DNA from: Alphaproteobacteria bacterium
GTDB lineage: Bacteria; Pseudomonadota; Alphaproteobacteria; Rhodobacterales; Rhodobacteraceae
Length of the DNA: 64,000 nucleotides
Reading direction: 5' to 3'
Assembly: GCA_030431825.1 (NCBI GenBank)
Contig: JAUIIJ010000004.1
Location: 62,001 to 126,000, forward strand
This document shows positions 34,257 to 43,182 of the stretch, one piece after another. Position 1 is the first letter of the stretch; each line of letters opens with the position of its first letter. The position numbers and the translations under genes are program-made. The notes below the pieces were generated by a model, which was not told the origin of the DNA, did no database searches, and saw nothing but the letters and a program-made list of their open reading frames with translations.

Positions 34257-34469
34257 TTATTCGCCGCCCGTCAACCCGCCGAGCAGGCGGTCGCGCTCAT
34301 CCACCAGTCGGATACGGTAGCGGCGCATGGTCTTGCAGGCGAACTTGTTGTGACGCGCCGCGTTGCTCTTGGGATCGCGCCGGGCGTCCGCTTCCAGGTC
34401 CGCGATGCAGGTATCGACCTCTTCGATTTCCCGAATGATCTCTGCCAGTTCCTTGGCCGTGTCGCTCAT
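34257..34469 (-). CDS. Small hypothetical protein, 70 residues
   Basis: A charged, helical 70-residue protein (MSDTAKELAEIIREIEEV then CIADLEADARRDP) with two likely helices and a Gly-rich tail. The SD AAGGAG precedes the ATG at 34469. It has two cysteines and a basic middle (KFACKTMRRYRIRL). I do not recognise a family. It lies 96 bases from the racemase-family gene and 95 bases from the SDR gene and may be transcribed with them. Confidence 0.65.
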   Translation of the reverse strand: MSDTAKELAEIIREIEEVDTCIADLEADARRDPKSNAARHNKFACKTMRRYRIRLVDERDRLLGGLTGGE

Positions 34470-34565
34470 GCCTTGTCTCCTTCTGATGCCTGATCCGGAG
34501 CGCACGGATGTCGCCCCTTGCCGAGAATGAACAGGCGCGCCCGCCCGAGCACGCTGCCACGCGGC

Positions 34566-35324
34566 TCAATCTATTCGGGGGATTTCCAACGCCGCAAGTC
34601 TGCAATCCCCTACCATTCCGGCCATCGGTTTTCCGACCAGCCGGCAGAGATGCCACGCGAGCACCAGATTGCTCGACAGGATCGGCAGCCCGGTTTCGCG
34701 TTCCAGCGGAGCGATCACATCCAGCGTATTCAGGTTGGTACAGGACAGGAATATCGCATCAATGTCATCCTGTTGCGCCAGCGCGCGGGTTGCGGAAACC
34801 AGCGACTGCCCCGAGATGCGGGCCACCCGCTGTTCCTCGGCCTCGGCAAAGGTTCCGAAAACCGGAGACGCCACACCCTGGCCGAGCAATACCTGCCGCA
34901 GACGGCTTGATACATCGGCGATATAGGGCGACAGAAATCCCAGCCGGCGCACCCCGAGCGCGTCGCATGCCGCGATCAGCGCGGTCAGCGGATCACTGAC
35001 CGTGCGTGTCTCGACCCCTTGGTGCAGCAATTCACCGATCCGCCCCTGTCCGATCTGCGCCGTTCCGGACGTGCAGCCGTACCCCACCGCGTCAAAGGAC
35101 ACCGGTCGCGGCAACAGGCGCGCGGACTCCGGGATATGCGCCTCCATCAACTGAAGCGTTTGCGGGGTGACGTCCGGGCTGCTCTGAACACGCGAGACAT
35201 AGAGGTTGACCGACAGCGGCAGCAATCTGCGAAAATCCTGTTCGATCCGTTCGTCCGACTGCAGGACGATCAGCCCGATATTCGGGTTCGGATCGGTCTG
35301 CATTTCGTAGTCGAAGGTCGCCAT
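34566..35324 (-). CDS. Asp/Glu racemase superfamily protein (maleate isomerase/AMDase/EutA-like)
   Basis: Cytoplasmic 252-residue protein with two catalytic-type cysteines, one in AVGYGCTSGTAQIG and one in IFLSCTNLNTLDVI, the arrangement of the aspartate/glutamate racemase superfamily. The SCTNLNTLD block with SSNLVLAWHL is close to maleate cis-trans isomerase, arylmalonate decarboxylase and the ectoine-utilisation protein EutA. It follows the M24 peptidase gene by three bases. An EutA plus M24 (ectoine hydrolase) pairing occurs in ectoine catabolism, but the other ectoine genes are absent here, so that reading is tentative. Confidence 0.8.
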   Translation of the reverse strand: MATFDYEMQTDPNPNIGLIVLQSDERIEQDFRRLLPLSVNLYVSRVQSSPDVTPQTLQLMEAHIPESARLLPRPVSFDAVGYGCTSGTAQIGQGRIGELLHQGVETRTVSDPLTALIAACDALGVRRLGFLSPYIADVSSRLRQVLLGQGVASPVFGTFAEAEEQRVARISGQSLVSATRALAQQDDIDAIFLSCTNLNTLDVIAPLERETGLPILSSNLVLAWHLCRLVGKPMAGMVGDCRLAALEIPRID

Positions 35325-35327
35325 CCC

Positions 35328-36494
35328 CTAGCCTCCCAGCACGACGATGTCACCCGAGGCAGGTGGCGACAGAAACTCGGCCCCGCCGTCGCGGATCACG
35401 ATATCCTCTTCATGAACCAGGATGCGGCCATCTGCGAGGGTGATCCCCGGTTCCAGCGTGATGATCATCCCTGCCTGCAATACCGTGTGATCCTTGGCAA
35501 TCAACGACAATCCCTCGGTCAGTTGCAGACCAAGCCCGTGTCCCAGCCGACCGGCATCGGTACTGCGCTCGCCATCGCCCAGAACGCGATCCATGGCGTG
35601 AAACAGATCGGACGCCGTAGCGCCGGGGCGTGCCATGTCCATCCCGGCGCGAACGGCCTCGATCAGGCGCGCATGCGCGGACGTCACATGCGCAAGCGGC
35701 TTGCCGACCGCGAAATTCCGGTCGAAGTCGCAGAAATACCCGTCCCAGATCAGCCCGGTATCCAGCATCAGCACATCGCCGTTTGCCAGTGGCCTGTCGT
35801 CCGCCGGCGAAATGACGTCGTGATATCCCGCCCGGTCGGCCGCCCCCGCCAGATAGGGCACCCAATCCGCGCCTTCATCAAGGCACAGCGATTGGAACTG
35901 GCGAAACACCCGGTCGAGCGGCACACCCGCCCGCGCGATTTCGGGAACGCGGTCAAAAGCCCGCCCGGCAATGGCGCAGGCGTGACGCACCTTGGCGATC
36001 TCGGCCTCTGACTTCACCATCCGGGTCCGGCGCATCGTATCGGCATCATCGGTAAAATCGACCGATGGCACCATAGCCTGGAGCCTGTGCCAATCGGACA
36101 GCGGCATGCGCAAATGGCTTTCGAGCGTCATCGGCACACCCAGACGCGCCGATGACCCGACAACGGACCGGATTGTGTCCGCCAACAGTGACACGCCGTC
36201 ATCCTCGGGGTCCGGCGCATTCCAGGTGCGGATGTCAGAGACCCATGTCCGCTCCATCAACGCCGCGCCGATTGCCGGGATAACCGCAACCGGCGGCCCC
36301 GCTGACGGCAGCAGCACATACCACGGACGCGTCGGGCTCTCCCAGAATCGGGTCAGAAACCCGGTGACGTAACGAATATCCGCCTCGGTGGTGAGCAGAA
36401 CCGCATCCAGTCCTGCCCCGACCATCCCCTGCTGCGCGCGGGCCACGCGGGCCTCGTATTCGGACTGTGGAAAACCGCGCGCCGGGGCTGTCAC
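35328..36494 (-). CDS. M24 family metallopeptidase (Xaa-Pro peptidase/ectoine hydrolase-like)
   Basis: Pita-bread metalloenzyme of about 388 residues. All five metal ligands are visible: two Asp in VLMLDTGLIWDGYFCDFDRN, His in GRLGHGLGLQL, Glu in ITLEPGI and Glu in LVHEEDIVI. The N-terminal creatinase-type domain starts FPQSEYEARVARAQQGM. I chose a GTG start at 36494, four bases after the stop of the methyltransferase gene; an ATG at 36599 would create a 100-base overlap and add a low-complexity Pro/Ala/Arg stretch. It may hydrolyse a dipeptide, creatinine-like or ectoine-like compound; substrate unknown. Confidence 0.82.
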   Translation of the reverse strand: MTAPARGFPQSEYEARVARAQQGMVGAGLDAVLLTTEADIRYVTGFLTRFWESPTRPWYVLLPSAGPPVAVIPAIGAALMERTWVSDIRTWNAPDPEDDGVSLLADTIRSVVGSSARLGVPMTLESHLRMPLSDWHRLQAMVPSVDFTDDADTMRRTRMVKSEAEIAKVRHACAIAGRAFDRVPEIARAGVPLDRVFRQFQSLCLDEGADWVPYLAGAADRAGYHDVISPADDRPLANGDVLMLDTGLIWDGYFCDFDRNFAVGKPLAHVTSAHARLIEAVRAGMDMARPGATASDLFHAMDRVLGDGERSTDAGRLGHGLGLQLTEGLSLIAKDHTVLQAGMIITLEPGITLADGRILVHEEDIVIRDGGAEFLSPPASGDIVVLGG

Positions 36495-36498
36495 AGGA

Positions 36499-37560
36499 TC
36501 AGGCCCTGCGTCGGCGTCCACCGGCGCGCCCACCGCGCCCGCGCCCTTCCTCGCCGGCCTTGGCCGCTTGCTTGTTGGTGCGAATCCATTCGCCGCCATG
36601 CGGATCGTTGTTGGTCAGGAAATTCGCGGCGCGGATGGCTTCCATCTCCTTGCCCGCCATTGCCTTGGTCGATCCCATGCCGAACAGGGTGACAAAGGTT
36701 TCATCGTCCATGTCGTCGGGCAGGATCACGCCCGCTGCCGCGACCTCTGCGCGCTTTTCGGCGATCTTGGATGGCGGCACCGGAAGCGCCACCGGGTTCA
36801 TGATCGCACTGGTCATGCCCGCCCCCATCGCCATCGGCAGGAAGGCGTTGTTGATCCCGTGCCGGTTCGGCAGGCCGAAGCTGATATTCGACGCGCCGCA
36901 GGTCGTGTTCACACCCAGTTCCTCGCGCAGGCGACGCACTAGGGTAAACACCTGCACCCCGGCCGTTGCCATCGCACCGATCGGCATCACCAGCGGATCG
37001 ACCACGATGTCATGTGCCGGAATTCCGAAATCCGCGGCACGTTCCACGATCTTCTTGGCCACGGCAAAGCGCACGTCGGGGTCTTCGGAAATGCCGGTGT
37101 CGTCGTTTGAAATCGCCACGACCGGGACGTTGTATTTCTTGACCAGCGGCAGCACCAGTTCGAGCCGGTCTTCTTCGCCGGTGACCGAATTGAGCAACGG
37201 CCGCCCCTCGGCAACCGCCAGCCCCGCCTCCAGCGCGCCGGGAACCGAGCTGTCGATGCACAGCGGCACATCGACGAGCCCCTGAACCAGCTCGATCATC
37301 TTGGTCATCAGCGGCGGTTCGGTCTCGTTGGGGTTGGGGTTCGAGTTATAGACCACGCCCGCGTTCACATCGAGCACTGTCGCACCCGCGGCGACCTGCG
37401 CCAGCGCATCCTTTTCAACGGTCGAGAAATCACCCGCTTCCAGTTCGGCGGCAAGCTTCTTGCGCCCTGTCGGGTTGATCCGTTCGCCGATCACGCAGAA
37501 GGGCTGATCAAATCCGATGATGGCAGTCGTGGTTTTGCTTTCGACGATGGTCCGGGTCAT
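36499..37560 (-). CDS. Methyltetrahydrofolate:corrinoid methyltransferase-type protein
   Basis: A 353-residue pterin-binding TIM-barrel protein. It shows the folate-binding blocks of MeTr/AcsE/MtrH-like enzymes: VIGERINPTGRKKLA, TVLDVNAGVV, VAISNDDTGIS, VDPLVMPIGAM and CGASNISFGLPNRHG. It should move a methyl group between tetrahydrofolate and a corrinoid protein. The C-terminus ends in an unusual Arg/Gly tail (GEEGRGRGGRAGGRRRRA). The SD AAAGG precedes the ATG at 37560. No corrinoid protein or substrate methyltransferase is in the window. It lies 10 bases after the MTHFR-type gene. Confidence 0.87.
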   Translation of the reverse strand: MTRTIVESKTTTAIIGFDQPFCVIGERINPTGRKKLAAELEAGDFSTVEKDALAQVAAGATVLDVNAGVVYNSNPNPNETEPPLMTKMIELVQGLVDVPLCIDSSVPGALEAGLAVAEGRPLLNSVTGEEDRLELVLPLVKKYNVPVVAISNDDTGISEDPDVRFAVAKKIVERAADFGIPAHDIVVDPLVMPIGAMATAGVQVFTLVRRLREELGVNTTCGASNISFGLPNRHGINNAFLPMAMGAGMTSAIMNPVALPVPPSKIAEKRAEVAAAGVILPDDMDDETFVTLFGMGSTKAMAGKEMEAIRAANFLTNNDPHGGEWIRTNKQAAKAGEEGRGRGGRAGGRRRRA

Positions 37561-37570
37561 TGTTGGCCTT

Positions 37571-38500
37571 TCAGGACTGGTTTGCGGGACGGCCCGAAGC
37601 GCCGCCATGAGAGATCGCCCAGCTTGCATTGGTCTTGATCCCGCCGAGCGGGAAGAAATGCACGTTGGTGATGTTGAAATCCGGGTTCGCCGCCTTGTGC
37701 GCCGCCAGATCGGTCAGAACGGCGGTGGGCTCATAGGGCAGAAGCAGCTTGCTCACGTCCATCGCCCGCTTTTGCAGCACCTTGAGAGAGGGACCGACCC
37801 CACAGGCGATTGCGAACTTGATCAGGGTCTGCAGCTTGGCCGGGCCGGCAATGCCGATATGGATGGGCAGCGTGATACCCGCCGCGCGCAGGCCATCCGC
37901 CCAGGCGATGATCGGTGCGGCGTCAAAGGCGAATTGCGTGGCCAATGCCATCTCTGCATCGGTGCGCTCGGAAAATTTCTGTTTCCATGCAATTGCTTCC
38001 TCGACGTTCTTCATGCCGCCATCCGGGTCGATATCCCGATTGCCTTCGGGGTGGCCGGCCACATGCAGGCGCTTGAAACCGGCCTTGTCGAACAAGCCGC
38101 TTTCCATCAGTTGCATGGAACTGTCGAAGTCCCCGACCGGGTTGGTCACGCCGCCCGCCAGCAGCAACGCCTGTTCGACACCGGCCTCGCCCTGATAACG
38201 TGCGATCCAGTCGGCCAGCGTCGCCTTGTCCCGGATGATGCGCGCGGGAAAATGCGGCATGACCGGATAACCGTCACGCGCCAGACGCGCGGCAGTGGCA
38301 ACCATGTCCTCGATCGGAGTGCCCTCGATATGGGCGATGTAGACCCGCGTTCCCTCGGGCAGCAATGCGCGGAAATCGTCGACCTTTTCGGCGGTTCGAG
38401 GCATGACCTCGATCGAATAGCCCGCAAGAAAGGCCTCGACCTGCGCGTTCACCGGCGCCGAAACCGGGGTGTCACGTTTCTTGAAATTCAACAAAGCCAT
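37571..38500 (-). CDS. Methylenetetrahydrofolate reductase-type protein (MetF family)
   Basis: TIM-barrel protein of 309 residues in the MTHFR family (IEVMPRTAEKVDDF, YIAHIEGTPIEDM, LLLAGGVTNPVGDF, HPEGNRDID, PIHIGIAGPAKLQTLIKFA). It would interconvert methyl- and methylene-tetrahydrofolate, oxidising methyl groups collected by the adjacent methyltransferase. The start at 38500 has the strong SD GGGAGG; an upstream ATG at 38530 that overlaps the previous stop (ATGA) would add ten residues. It forms a three-gene C1 unit with the flanking genes. Confidence 0.85.
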   Translation of the reverse strand: MALLNFKKRDTPVSAPVNAQVEAFLAGYSIEVMPRTAEKVDDFRALLPEGTRVYIAHIEGTPIEDMVATAARLARDGYPVMPHFPARIIRDKATLADWIARYQGEAGVEQALLLAGGVTNPVGDFDSSMQLMESGLFDKAGFKRLHVAGHPEGNRDIDPDGGMKNVEEAIAWKQKFSERTDAEMALATQFAFDAAPIIAWADGLRAAGITLPIHIGIAGPAKLQTLIKFAIACGVGPSLKVLQKRAMDVSKLLLPYEPTAVLTDLAAHKAANPDFNITNVHFFPLGGIKTNASWAISHGGASGRPANQS

Positions 38501-38526
38501 GGCGGCCTCCCAGAATGATGTCAGGC

Positions 38527-38823
38527 TCATGCCCACCCATCGTTGTCTATCAGGGCCTTGATCCGGTCCCGGTCGTATTCGGTTTCCAGCCGTACAGCCT
38601 CGGCCTCCGCCACCTCGCCCGGCTCGCCTTCGACCACATAGGGGTCGGCCTTGCGCCACTCGGCAAGATAGGCGTCGGTATCCCTGGCGTTGACCTTCAT
38701 CGCCGCCCGGTCGATCGCCTGTTCAAAGCGTTCGGCCAGTTGCCGCTTGGCTCCGCGCCGCCCCTTGCCCACGATGACCTGGGCCGGGATGTCGCGCCAA
38801 TAGACTACGGTGACGTCGGGCAT
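38527..38823 (-). CDS. Virulence-factor-domain protein (PF13769 type), 98 residues
   Basis: Small soluble protein (MPDVTVVYWRDIPAQVIVGK, then RRGAKRQLAERFEQAIDRAA). The VVYWRDIPAQVI start is the family signature. It is regularly annotated as virulence factor and sits beside MTHFR and methyl-THF methyltransferase genes in alphaproteobacteria, as here, suggesting a helper role in the C1 module rather than virulence. Stop codon 26 bases from the MTHFR start. First gene of the minus-strand operon, divergent from the Ppx/GppA gene by 249 bases. Confidence 0.8.
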   Translation of the reverse strand: MPDVTVVYWRDIPAQVIVGKGRRGAKRQLAERFEQAIDRAAMKVNARDTDAYLAEWRKADPYVVEGEPGEVAEAEAVRLETEYDRDRIKALIDNDGWA

Positions 38824-39072
38824 GACTGATTCCTTCCTCTTCCTGCGCCCTGTCTAATGCACCGCCCACACCCGGCGGCGCCTGTTTTCGACAATATCGG
38901 CATGCGCAGCGACCTGTCTTTCACTCCCTAAAGCAGTGGCGTGGGTTAGGCCACCTCGCGCTGCCCCCAAAATCTTCATGACAATATTGAATGCCGGTTC
39001 AGTCGCGGCATCTTGCGAAGTTCGAAATGCGTGCCTATCGTTAAGGTAACTTGAAATCGGAGGGCGTGAACA

Positions 39073-40185
39073 ATGACGCCCAAGCGTCCCAATGGTGCGG
39101 GCGCGTTCCCGAAAGCGGTCGAAAGCCCCGCGCCGAAGCCGCCCGATCCATCCGAGCTTTATGCCGCGCTGGATCTGGGTACGAACAGTTGCCGCATGCT
39201 TGTTGCCCAACCCAAGGGCAGCGGGTTTCACGTGGTGGACAGCTTTTCCAAATCCGTGCAGCTTGGCTCCGGGTTGGAACGGACCGGACGACTGTCGCGG
39301 TCCTCGATGGCGCGCACCGTTCAGGCGCTGCGGATTTGCCAGCAGAAGCTCAAGCGCAACAAGGTGCTGCGTATGCGCCTCGTGACCACCGAAGCGTGCC
39401 GGCGGGCCAAGAATTCGCGCGAGTTCATCCGTCAGGTGCGCCGGGAAACCGGGCTCTCGCTCGAAGTCATCCAGCCCGAGGAAGAGGCACGGCTCGCCGT
39501 GATCTCCTGTGCTCCGCTGGTCAGTACCAAGACCGAGCAACTTCTGGTGGTCGATATCGGCGGCGGCTCGACCGAGCTGGTCTGGATCGACATCAGTTCG
39601 GTGCCGCGCCGCGACCGGCCAAAGGCGATCATGCGCCTGCATGCGGGGTTTCATCCCCCCGAGAGCCCGTTCCCGGCCGCAAAGGTGGTCGACTGGATCA
39701 GTGTCCCGCTGGGCGTGGCAACGCTGCGCGATCAGTTTCAGGATGTTGAAGACGATTCCGCGCGGTTTGCATTGATGAGCTGGTTTTTCGAAGAGAACCT
39801 CTCGGAATTCGCGCCCTACAAGGACGTGCCCGCGCGCGAGGGGTTCCAGATCATCGGCACTTCGGGCACCGTCACGACGGTTGCAGCCAGCCATCTCGGA
39901 TTGAAGCGGTATGACCGCACCAAGGTGGACGGCTTGCGCATGACCAGCGACCAGATCGACAAGGTGATCCACAATTACCTGCGCCTCGGCCCCGCCGGAC
40001 GGCGCAAGGATCCGCGCATCGGCGAGGACAGGCAGGCCCTGATCATGTCGGGCGCGGCCATCCTGCAGGCGTTGCTGCGCTGCTGGCCCACCGACCGGCT
40101 GTCGGTTGCTGATCGCGGTCTGCGCGAGGGGCTGCTCTATGCGCAGATGAGCGCCGACGGGGTGCTCGAAGACGGTCCGTTCTAG
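39073..40185 (+). CDS. Ppx/GppA phosphatase family protein
   Basis: A 370-residue member of the ASKHA fold. Nucleotide-binding loops are visible: YAALDLGTNSCRMLV near residue 33, VVDIGGGSTELVWID near residue 157 and IIGTSGTVTTVAA near residue 260. It lacks the long C-terminal HD region of larger exopolyphosphatases. It should hydrolyse polyphosphate and/or pppGpp. The N-terminal 28 residues are Pro/Ala-rich. It is followed 72 bases later by rlmE, a common alphaproteobacterial arrangement. Confidence 0.9.
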   Translation: MTPKRPNGAGAFPKAVESPAPKPPDPSELYAALDLGTNSCRMLVAQPKGSGFHVVDSFSKSVQLGSGLERTGRLSRSSMARTVQALRICQQKLKRNKVLRMRLVTTEACRRAKNSREFIRQVRRETGLSLEVIQPEEEARLAVISCAPLVSTKTEQLLVVDIGGGSTELVWIDISSVPRRDRPKAIMRLHAGFHPPESPFPAAKVVDWISVPLGVATLRDQFQDVEDDSARFALMSWFFEENLSEFAPYKDVPAREGFQIIGTSGTVTTVAASHLGLKRYDRTKVDGLRMTSDQIDKVIHNYLRLGPAGRRKDPRIGEDRQALIMSGAAILQALLRCWPTDRLSVADRGLREGLLYAQMSADGVLEDGPF

Positions 40186-40257
40186 CCCGTCGTCGCCGCC
40201 TTGCAGCCATCCGGTGGGGGCAGTAGAGACCGAAGCAACACGAATTGGGTGAGCATC

Positions 40258-40974
40258 ATGGCCAAGACGCCGACTGGCAAGAACACATCCGGACGCGGAC
40301 AGCGGGACCTCAAGGTCAAGGTCAAGTCGGCGCGGGGGCGCAAGCTGAGTTCGACCCTGTGGTTGCAGCGGCAATTGAACGATCCCTATGTCAAACGCGC
40401 CCAGGCCGAGGGCTATCGCGGTCGCGCGGCATTCAAGATCATGGAACTTGACGACAAGTACCGCTTCCTGGTGCCGGGCGCGCGGGTTGTCGATCTGGGC
40501 TGTGCGCCCGGTGGCTGGCTTCAGGTGGCGGTCAAGCGCATCAACGCACTGGGCGAGAAAAAGGGCAAATCGGTCGGCCGCATCATCGGTGTCGATCTGC
40601 AGGAGGTCGAACCGGTGGCCGGGGCCGAGATTCATCAGCTCGACTTCATGGAGGACGATGCGGACACCCGCGTCAAGGACTGGCTCGGCAGCAAGGCCGA
40701 CGTGGTGATGTCGGACATGGCCGCGGCGTCGTCGGGGCACAAGCAGACCGACCATTTGCGGATCATGGCGCTCTGCGAGGCGGCGGCGTGGTTTGCCTTT
40801 GACGTGCTAGAAGAGGACGGCACCTTTGTCGCCAAGGTTCTGGCCGGCGGGGCGGAGGGCGAATTGCAGAAGCTGCTCAAGCAGAAATTCACCAGGGTCG
40901 CTCACGTCAAACCGCCATCCTCGCGTTCGGACAGTTCCGAGAAATTCGTCGTGGCGATGGGGTTCAGGGGCTGA
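40258..40974 (+). CDS. rlmE: 23S rRNA (uridine2552-2'-O)-methyltransferase
   Basis: Methylates U2552 of 23S rRNA with S-adenosylmethionine during late 50S assembly. The 238-residue protein has the FtsJ catalytic tetrad: Lys in [12 protein letters not shown], Asp in VVMSDMAAA, Lys in [11 protein letters not shown] and Glu in [10 protein letters not shown]. The SAM site is [15 protein letters not shown]. The first 30 residues are basic ([11 protein letters not shown]) as in alphaproteobacterial homologues. Its last 73 bases overlap the convergent BrkB-family gene. Confidence 0.96.
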   Translation: MAKTPTGKNTSGRGQRDLKVKVKSARGRKLSSTLWLQRQLNDPYVKRAQAEGYRGRAAFKIMELDDKYRFLVPGARVVDLGCAPGGWLQVAVKRINALGEKKGKSVGRIIGVDLQEVEPVAGAEIHQLDFMEDDADTRVKDWLGSKADVVMSDMAAASSGHKQTDHLRIMALCEAAAWFAFDVLEEDGTFVAKVLAGGAEGELQKLLKQKFTRVAHVKPPSSRSDSSEKFVVAMGFRG

Positions 40975-41801
40975 TCGGCGTCCTGTCCTGACCTGGCACG
41001 CTTTTCCAGTGCCCCGTTGAACTCGGCCCCGAGGATCAGCAGCGCCGACATCAGATAAAGAAAGATCAACGCCACCATCACACCGGCCAGACCGGCATAG
41101 GTGGCGCTGTAACTGGCGAACCGGGAAAGATAGTAGGAAAACCCCGTCCCGGCCAGCGCCCAGAGAAAGATCGTCAGAACCACGCCGGGCAATACCTGCG
41201 AGAACCGGCGACGACGACCGGGCAGCCAGATATGGCAGGCGGCAACGCCAGCCCCGAGGAACATTGCCGCCAGCAGGGTCGCAAACGTGTCGCTGGCCAG
41301 CCAGCCCATGACGCCGGACGGAACGACATCGGCCACGAAACGCAGGTAGAGAGGCACCGCCAGCCCGATCGTGGCGATCACCATCAACAGCGCACCGCCC
41401 ACCAGCACAAAGGTCAGGCAGACCAGCCGCGCCTTCCAGTAGGGTCGCAGCTCGGTGTCCCGATAGGCCTGGATCATCGCCTTGCGCACGGCGTCGATGC
41501 CGTTCGAGGCAAAATAGACCGCCAGAACCCCACCGACCGTCAGCAGGCTGGAATTGGCCGAAGCGAGAACCGCCCGCACTTCGGAGGTGATCGGCTGGGC
41601 AATCTCATCGGGCCATGATCCGAAAACCAGTTCGATCAGATTGTCCACATCGATGTCCTGCGACAGCGTCGCCGCCAGTGCCACGATGAACAGGACAAAG
41701 GGAAACAAGGCCATCATCATCGACATGGCCACGTGGCTGCTCATCACCCAGCCACCCTTGTCATTGAATCGCGTCGCCGCATCGAGAAGCGCGCGGGCCA
41801 T
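40902..41801 (-). CDS. YihY/BrkB family membrane protein
   Basis: Inner-membrane protein of about 299 residues with six hydrophobic segments, starting [18 protein letters not shown] then [17 protein letters not shown], and with [19 protein letters not shown] in a loop and [21 protein letters not shown] at the end, all family features. Function of the family is unknown (once mislabelled RNase BN). The start is uncertain: no good SD precedes 41801, and a TTG about 12 codons upstream has AGGA. The C-terminal tail is encoded antisense to the end of rlmE. Confidence 0.82.
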   Translation of the reverse strand: MARALLDAATRFNDKGGWVMSSHVAMSMMMALFPFVLFIVALAATLSQDIDVDNLIELVFGSWPDEIAQPITSEVRAVLASANSSLLTVGGVLAVYFASNGIDAVRKAMIQAYRDTELRPYWKARLVCLTFVLVGGALLMVIATIGLAVPLYLRFVADVVPSGVMGWLASDTFATLLAAMFLGAGVAACHIWLPGRRRRFSQVLPGVVLTIFLWALAGTGFSYYLSRFASYSATYAGLAGVMVALIFLYLMSALLILGAEFNGALEKRARSGQDADQPLNPIATTNFSELSEREDGGLT

Positions 41802-42054
41802 CACCGTGATTCTGGAGAATGCAGTCGTGTTCAAGGCGTATATGTCCTGATCCGGGTACCGTTGACGAAACCGAGCGGCCTGCCCGGACGCCTGAGCGGC
41901 AAGGCAAACGCGGAAAGGTTGCACAACCCCGGCGGGGGATGCAACATCTGCGGGTGACTTTCATCGTCACGACCAACAATGGGCAAAGTGCGGGCATGGG
42001 CCGGATCGACCCGGTGCGACCGCCCGCCCCCGGAGCGGACGGACAGGTGACAGG

Positions 42055-43182
42055 ATGAACTCTCAGGACCAATTCGGCACGACCGCGCGACCCGCCGGCA
42101 AATCCATGCTGGCCTTCTGGCGCGACGTTTTTCTGATCGCGACGCTGGTGGTCAGCGGTCTCTATGCAGGTGCCGGATTTCTCATGCCGCTGGCGCTGGC
42201 GGCGCTGATCTTCGTGCTGATCACCGCGCTCAGCGACCGCATCACCGGCCTGCAGATCGGCGGCTGGCACCCGCCGCGCTGGCTGGGCTACCTGCTGGGA
42301 ACCACGGCCGCGCTTCTGGGGTTGTTCGCGGTGACTTCGGTCCTTGCCAATCAGGCATCGCAATTCGCCCGCGCCCTGCCCCAGTACGAGGCACAGATGG
42401 ACACGGCGCTTGGCCGCATCGCCGGCCTGCTCGGCGACGAGATCGTGTCCTTCATCCGCAAGAACTTCATCCAGATCGACATGTCGCGCCTCGCGGTCAG
42501 CGCCATCGGCGGCGCCGGTTCGTTTCTGAGCACCTTCTTTCTCATCTGTCTCTATGTCATGTTCATGATCGGTGAGCGGTCGGTTTTCGGGCTCAAGATC
42601 GAACGCGCCGCGCGCGATCAGAAATTGCGCGACGAGATCCATGCGATCACCAACGCCATCAGCCTCAGCCTGCAGCGCTATGTCAGCGTCAAGTCCTTCG
42701 TCAGCGCGCTGACTGCCCTGATCAGCTATGCGGTGTTCCGTTGGCTGGGGCTGGAATTTGCCGAGACCTGGGCGGTGCTGACATTTGCGCTCAACTTCAT
42801 TCCGTCGATCGGCTCTGTGCTGGCGGTGATCCTGCCCGCGCTCGTCGCGCTGGTTCAATTCGACACCGCCTCGCCGTTTCTCATCATCGCCTTCGGATGC
42901 GGGGCTGTGCAATTCCTGATCGGCAATTTCCTCGACCCCGCGCTCACCGGGCGTTCGCTGAACCTGTCGACGTTCATGGTGATCCTTGCGCTGACCTTCT
43001 GGACCGCGATCTGGGGGTTGCTGGGCGCGTTCATGAGCGTGCCCCTGACGGTCTGTCTGCTGATCGTGTTCGCACAGATTCCCGCAATGCGCCCGGTTGC
43101 GATCCTGATGTCCAAGGACGGGCAACTGGCGAGTGCCGCCGACACGCCGGACGGGGCCGCACATGGGCATGGTTCCGAATGA
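42055..43182 (+). CDS. AI-2E family transporter (PerM-like)
   Basis: A 375-residue integral membrane protein of the AI-2E/UPF0118 family with about eight hydrophobic segments. Family features are the N-terminal helix pair, a central soluble segment (ANQASQFARALPQYEAQMD), the QRYVSVKSFVSALTALISY stretch and the C-terminal FIPSIGSVLAVILPALVAL and FLDPALTGRSLNLSTFMVI. Members export varied small molecules or ions and most do not move AI-2. The SD GACAGG is just before the start. Its stop overlaps the start of the HDAC-like gene (ATGA). Confidence 0.9.
   Translation: MNSQDQFGTTARPAGKSMLAFWRDVFLIATLVVSGLYAGAGFLMPLALAALIFVLITALSDRITGLQIGGWHPPRWLGYLLGTTAALLGLFAVTSVLANQASQFARALPQYEAQMDTALGRIAGLLGDEIVSFIRKNFIQIDMSRLAVSAIGGAGSFLSTFFLICLYVMFMIGERSVFGLKIERAARDQKLRDEIHAITNAISLSLQRYVSVKSFVSALTALISYAVFRWLGLEFAETWAVLTFALNFIPSIGSVLAVILPALVALVQFDTASPFLIIAFGCGAVQFLIGNFLDPALTGRSLNLSTFMVILALTFWTAIWGLLGAFMSVPLTVCLLIVFAQIPAMRPVAILMSKDGQLASAADTPDGAAHGHGSE

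Noticed and set aside
34566-36494. Ectoine degradation (EutA/EutD) operon
   Set aside because: The racemase-family and M24 pair recalls it, but the threonine-dehydratase-like, cyclodeaminase-like, transporter and regulator genes are missing, and C1 genes are fused upstream instead.
38854-40755. Long open frame of 633 codons on the minus strand
   Set aside because: It is antisense to the clear Ppx/GppA and rlmE genes, has no family features and reflects high-GC codon bias.
41761-43170. Minus-strand frame of 469 codons
   Set aside because: Antisense to the AI-2E family transporter gene and lacking hydrophobic or domain structure.
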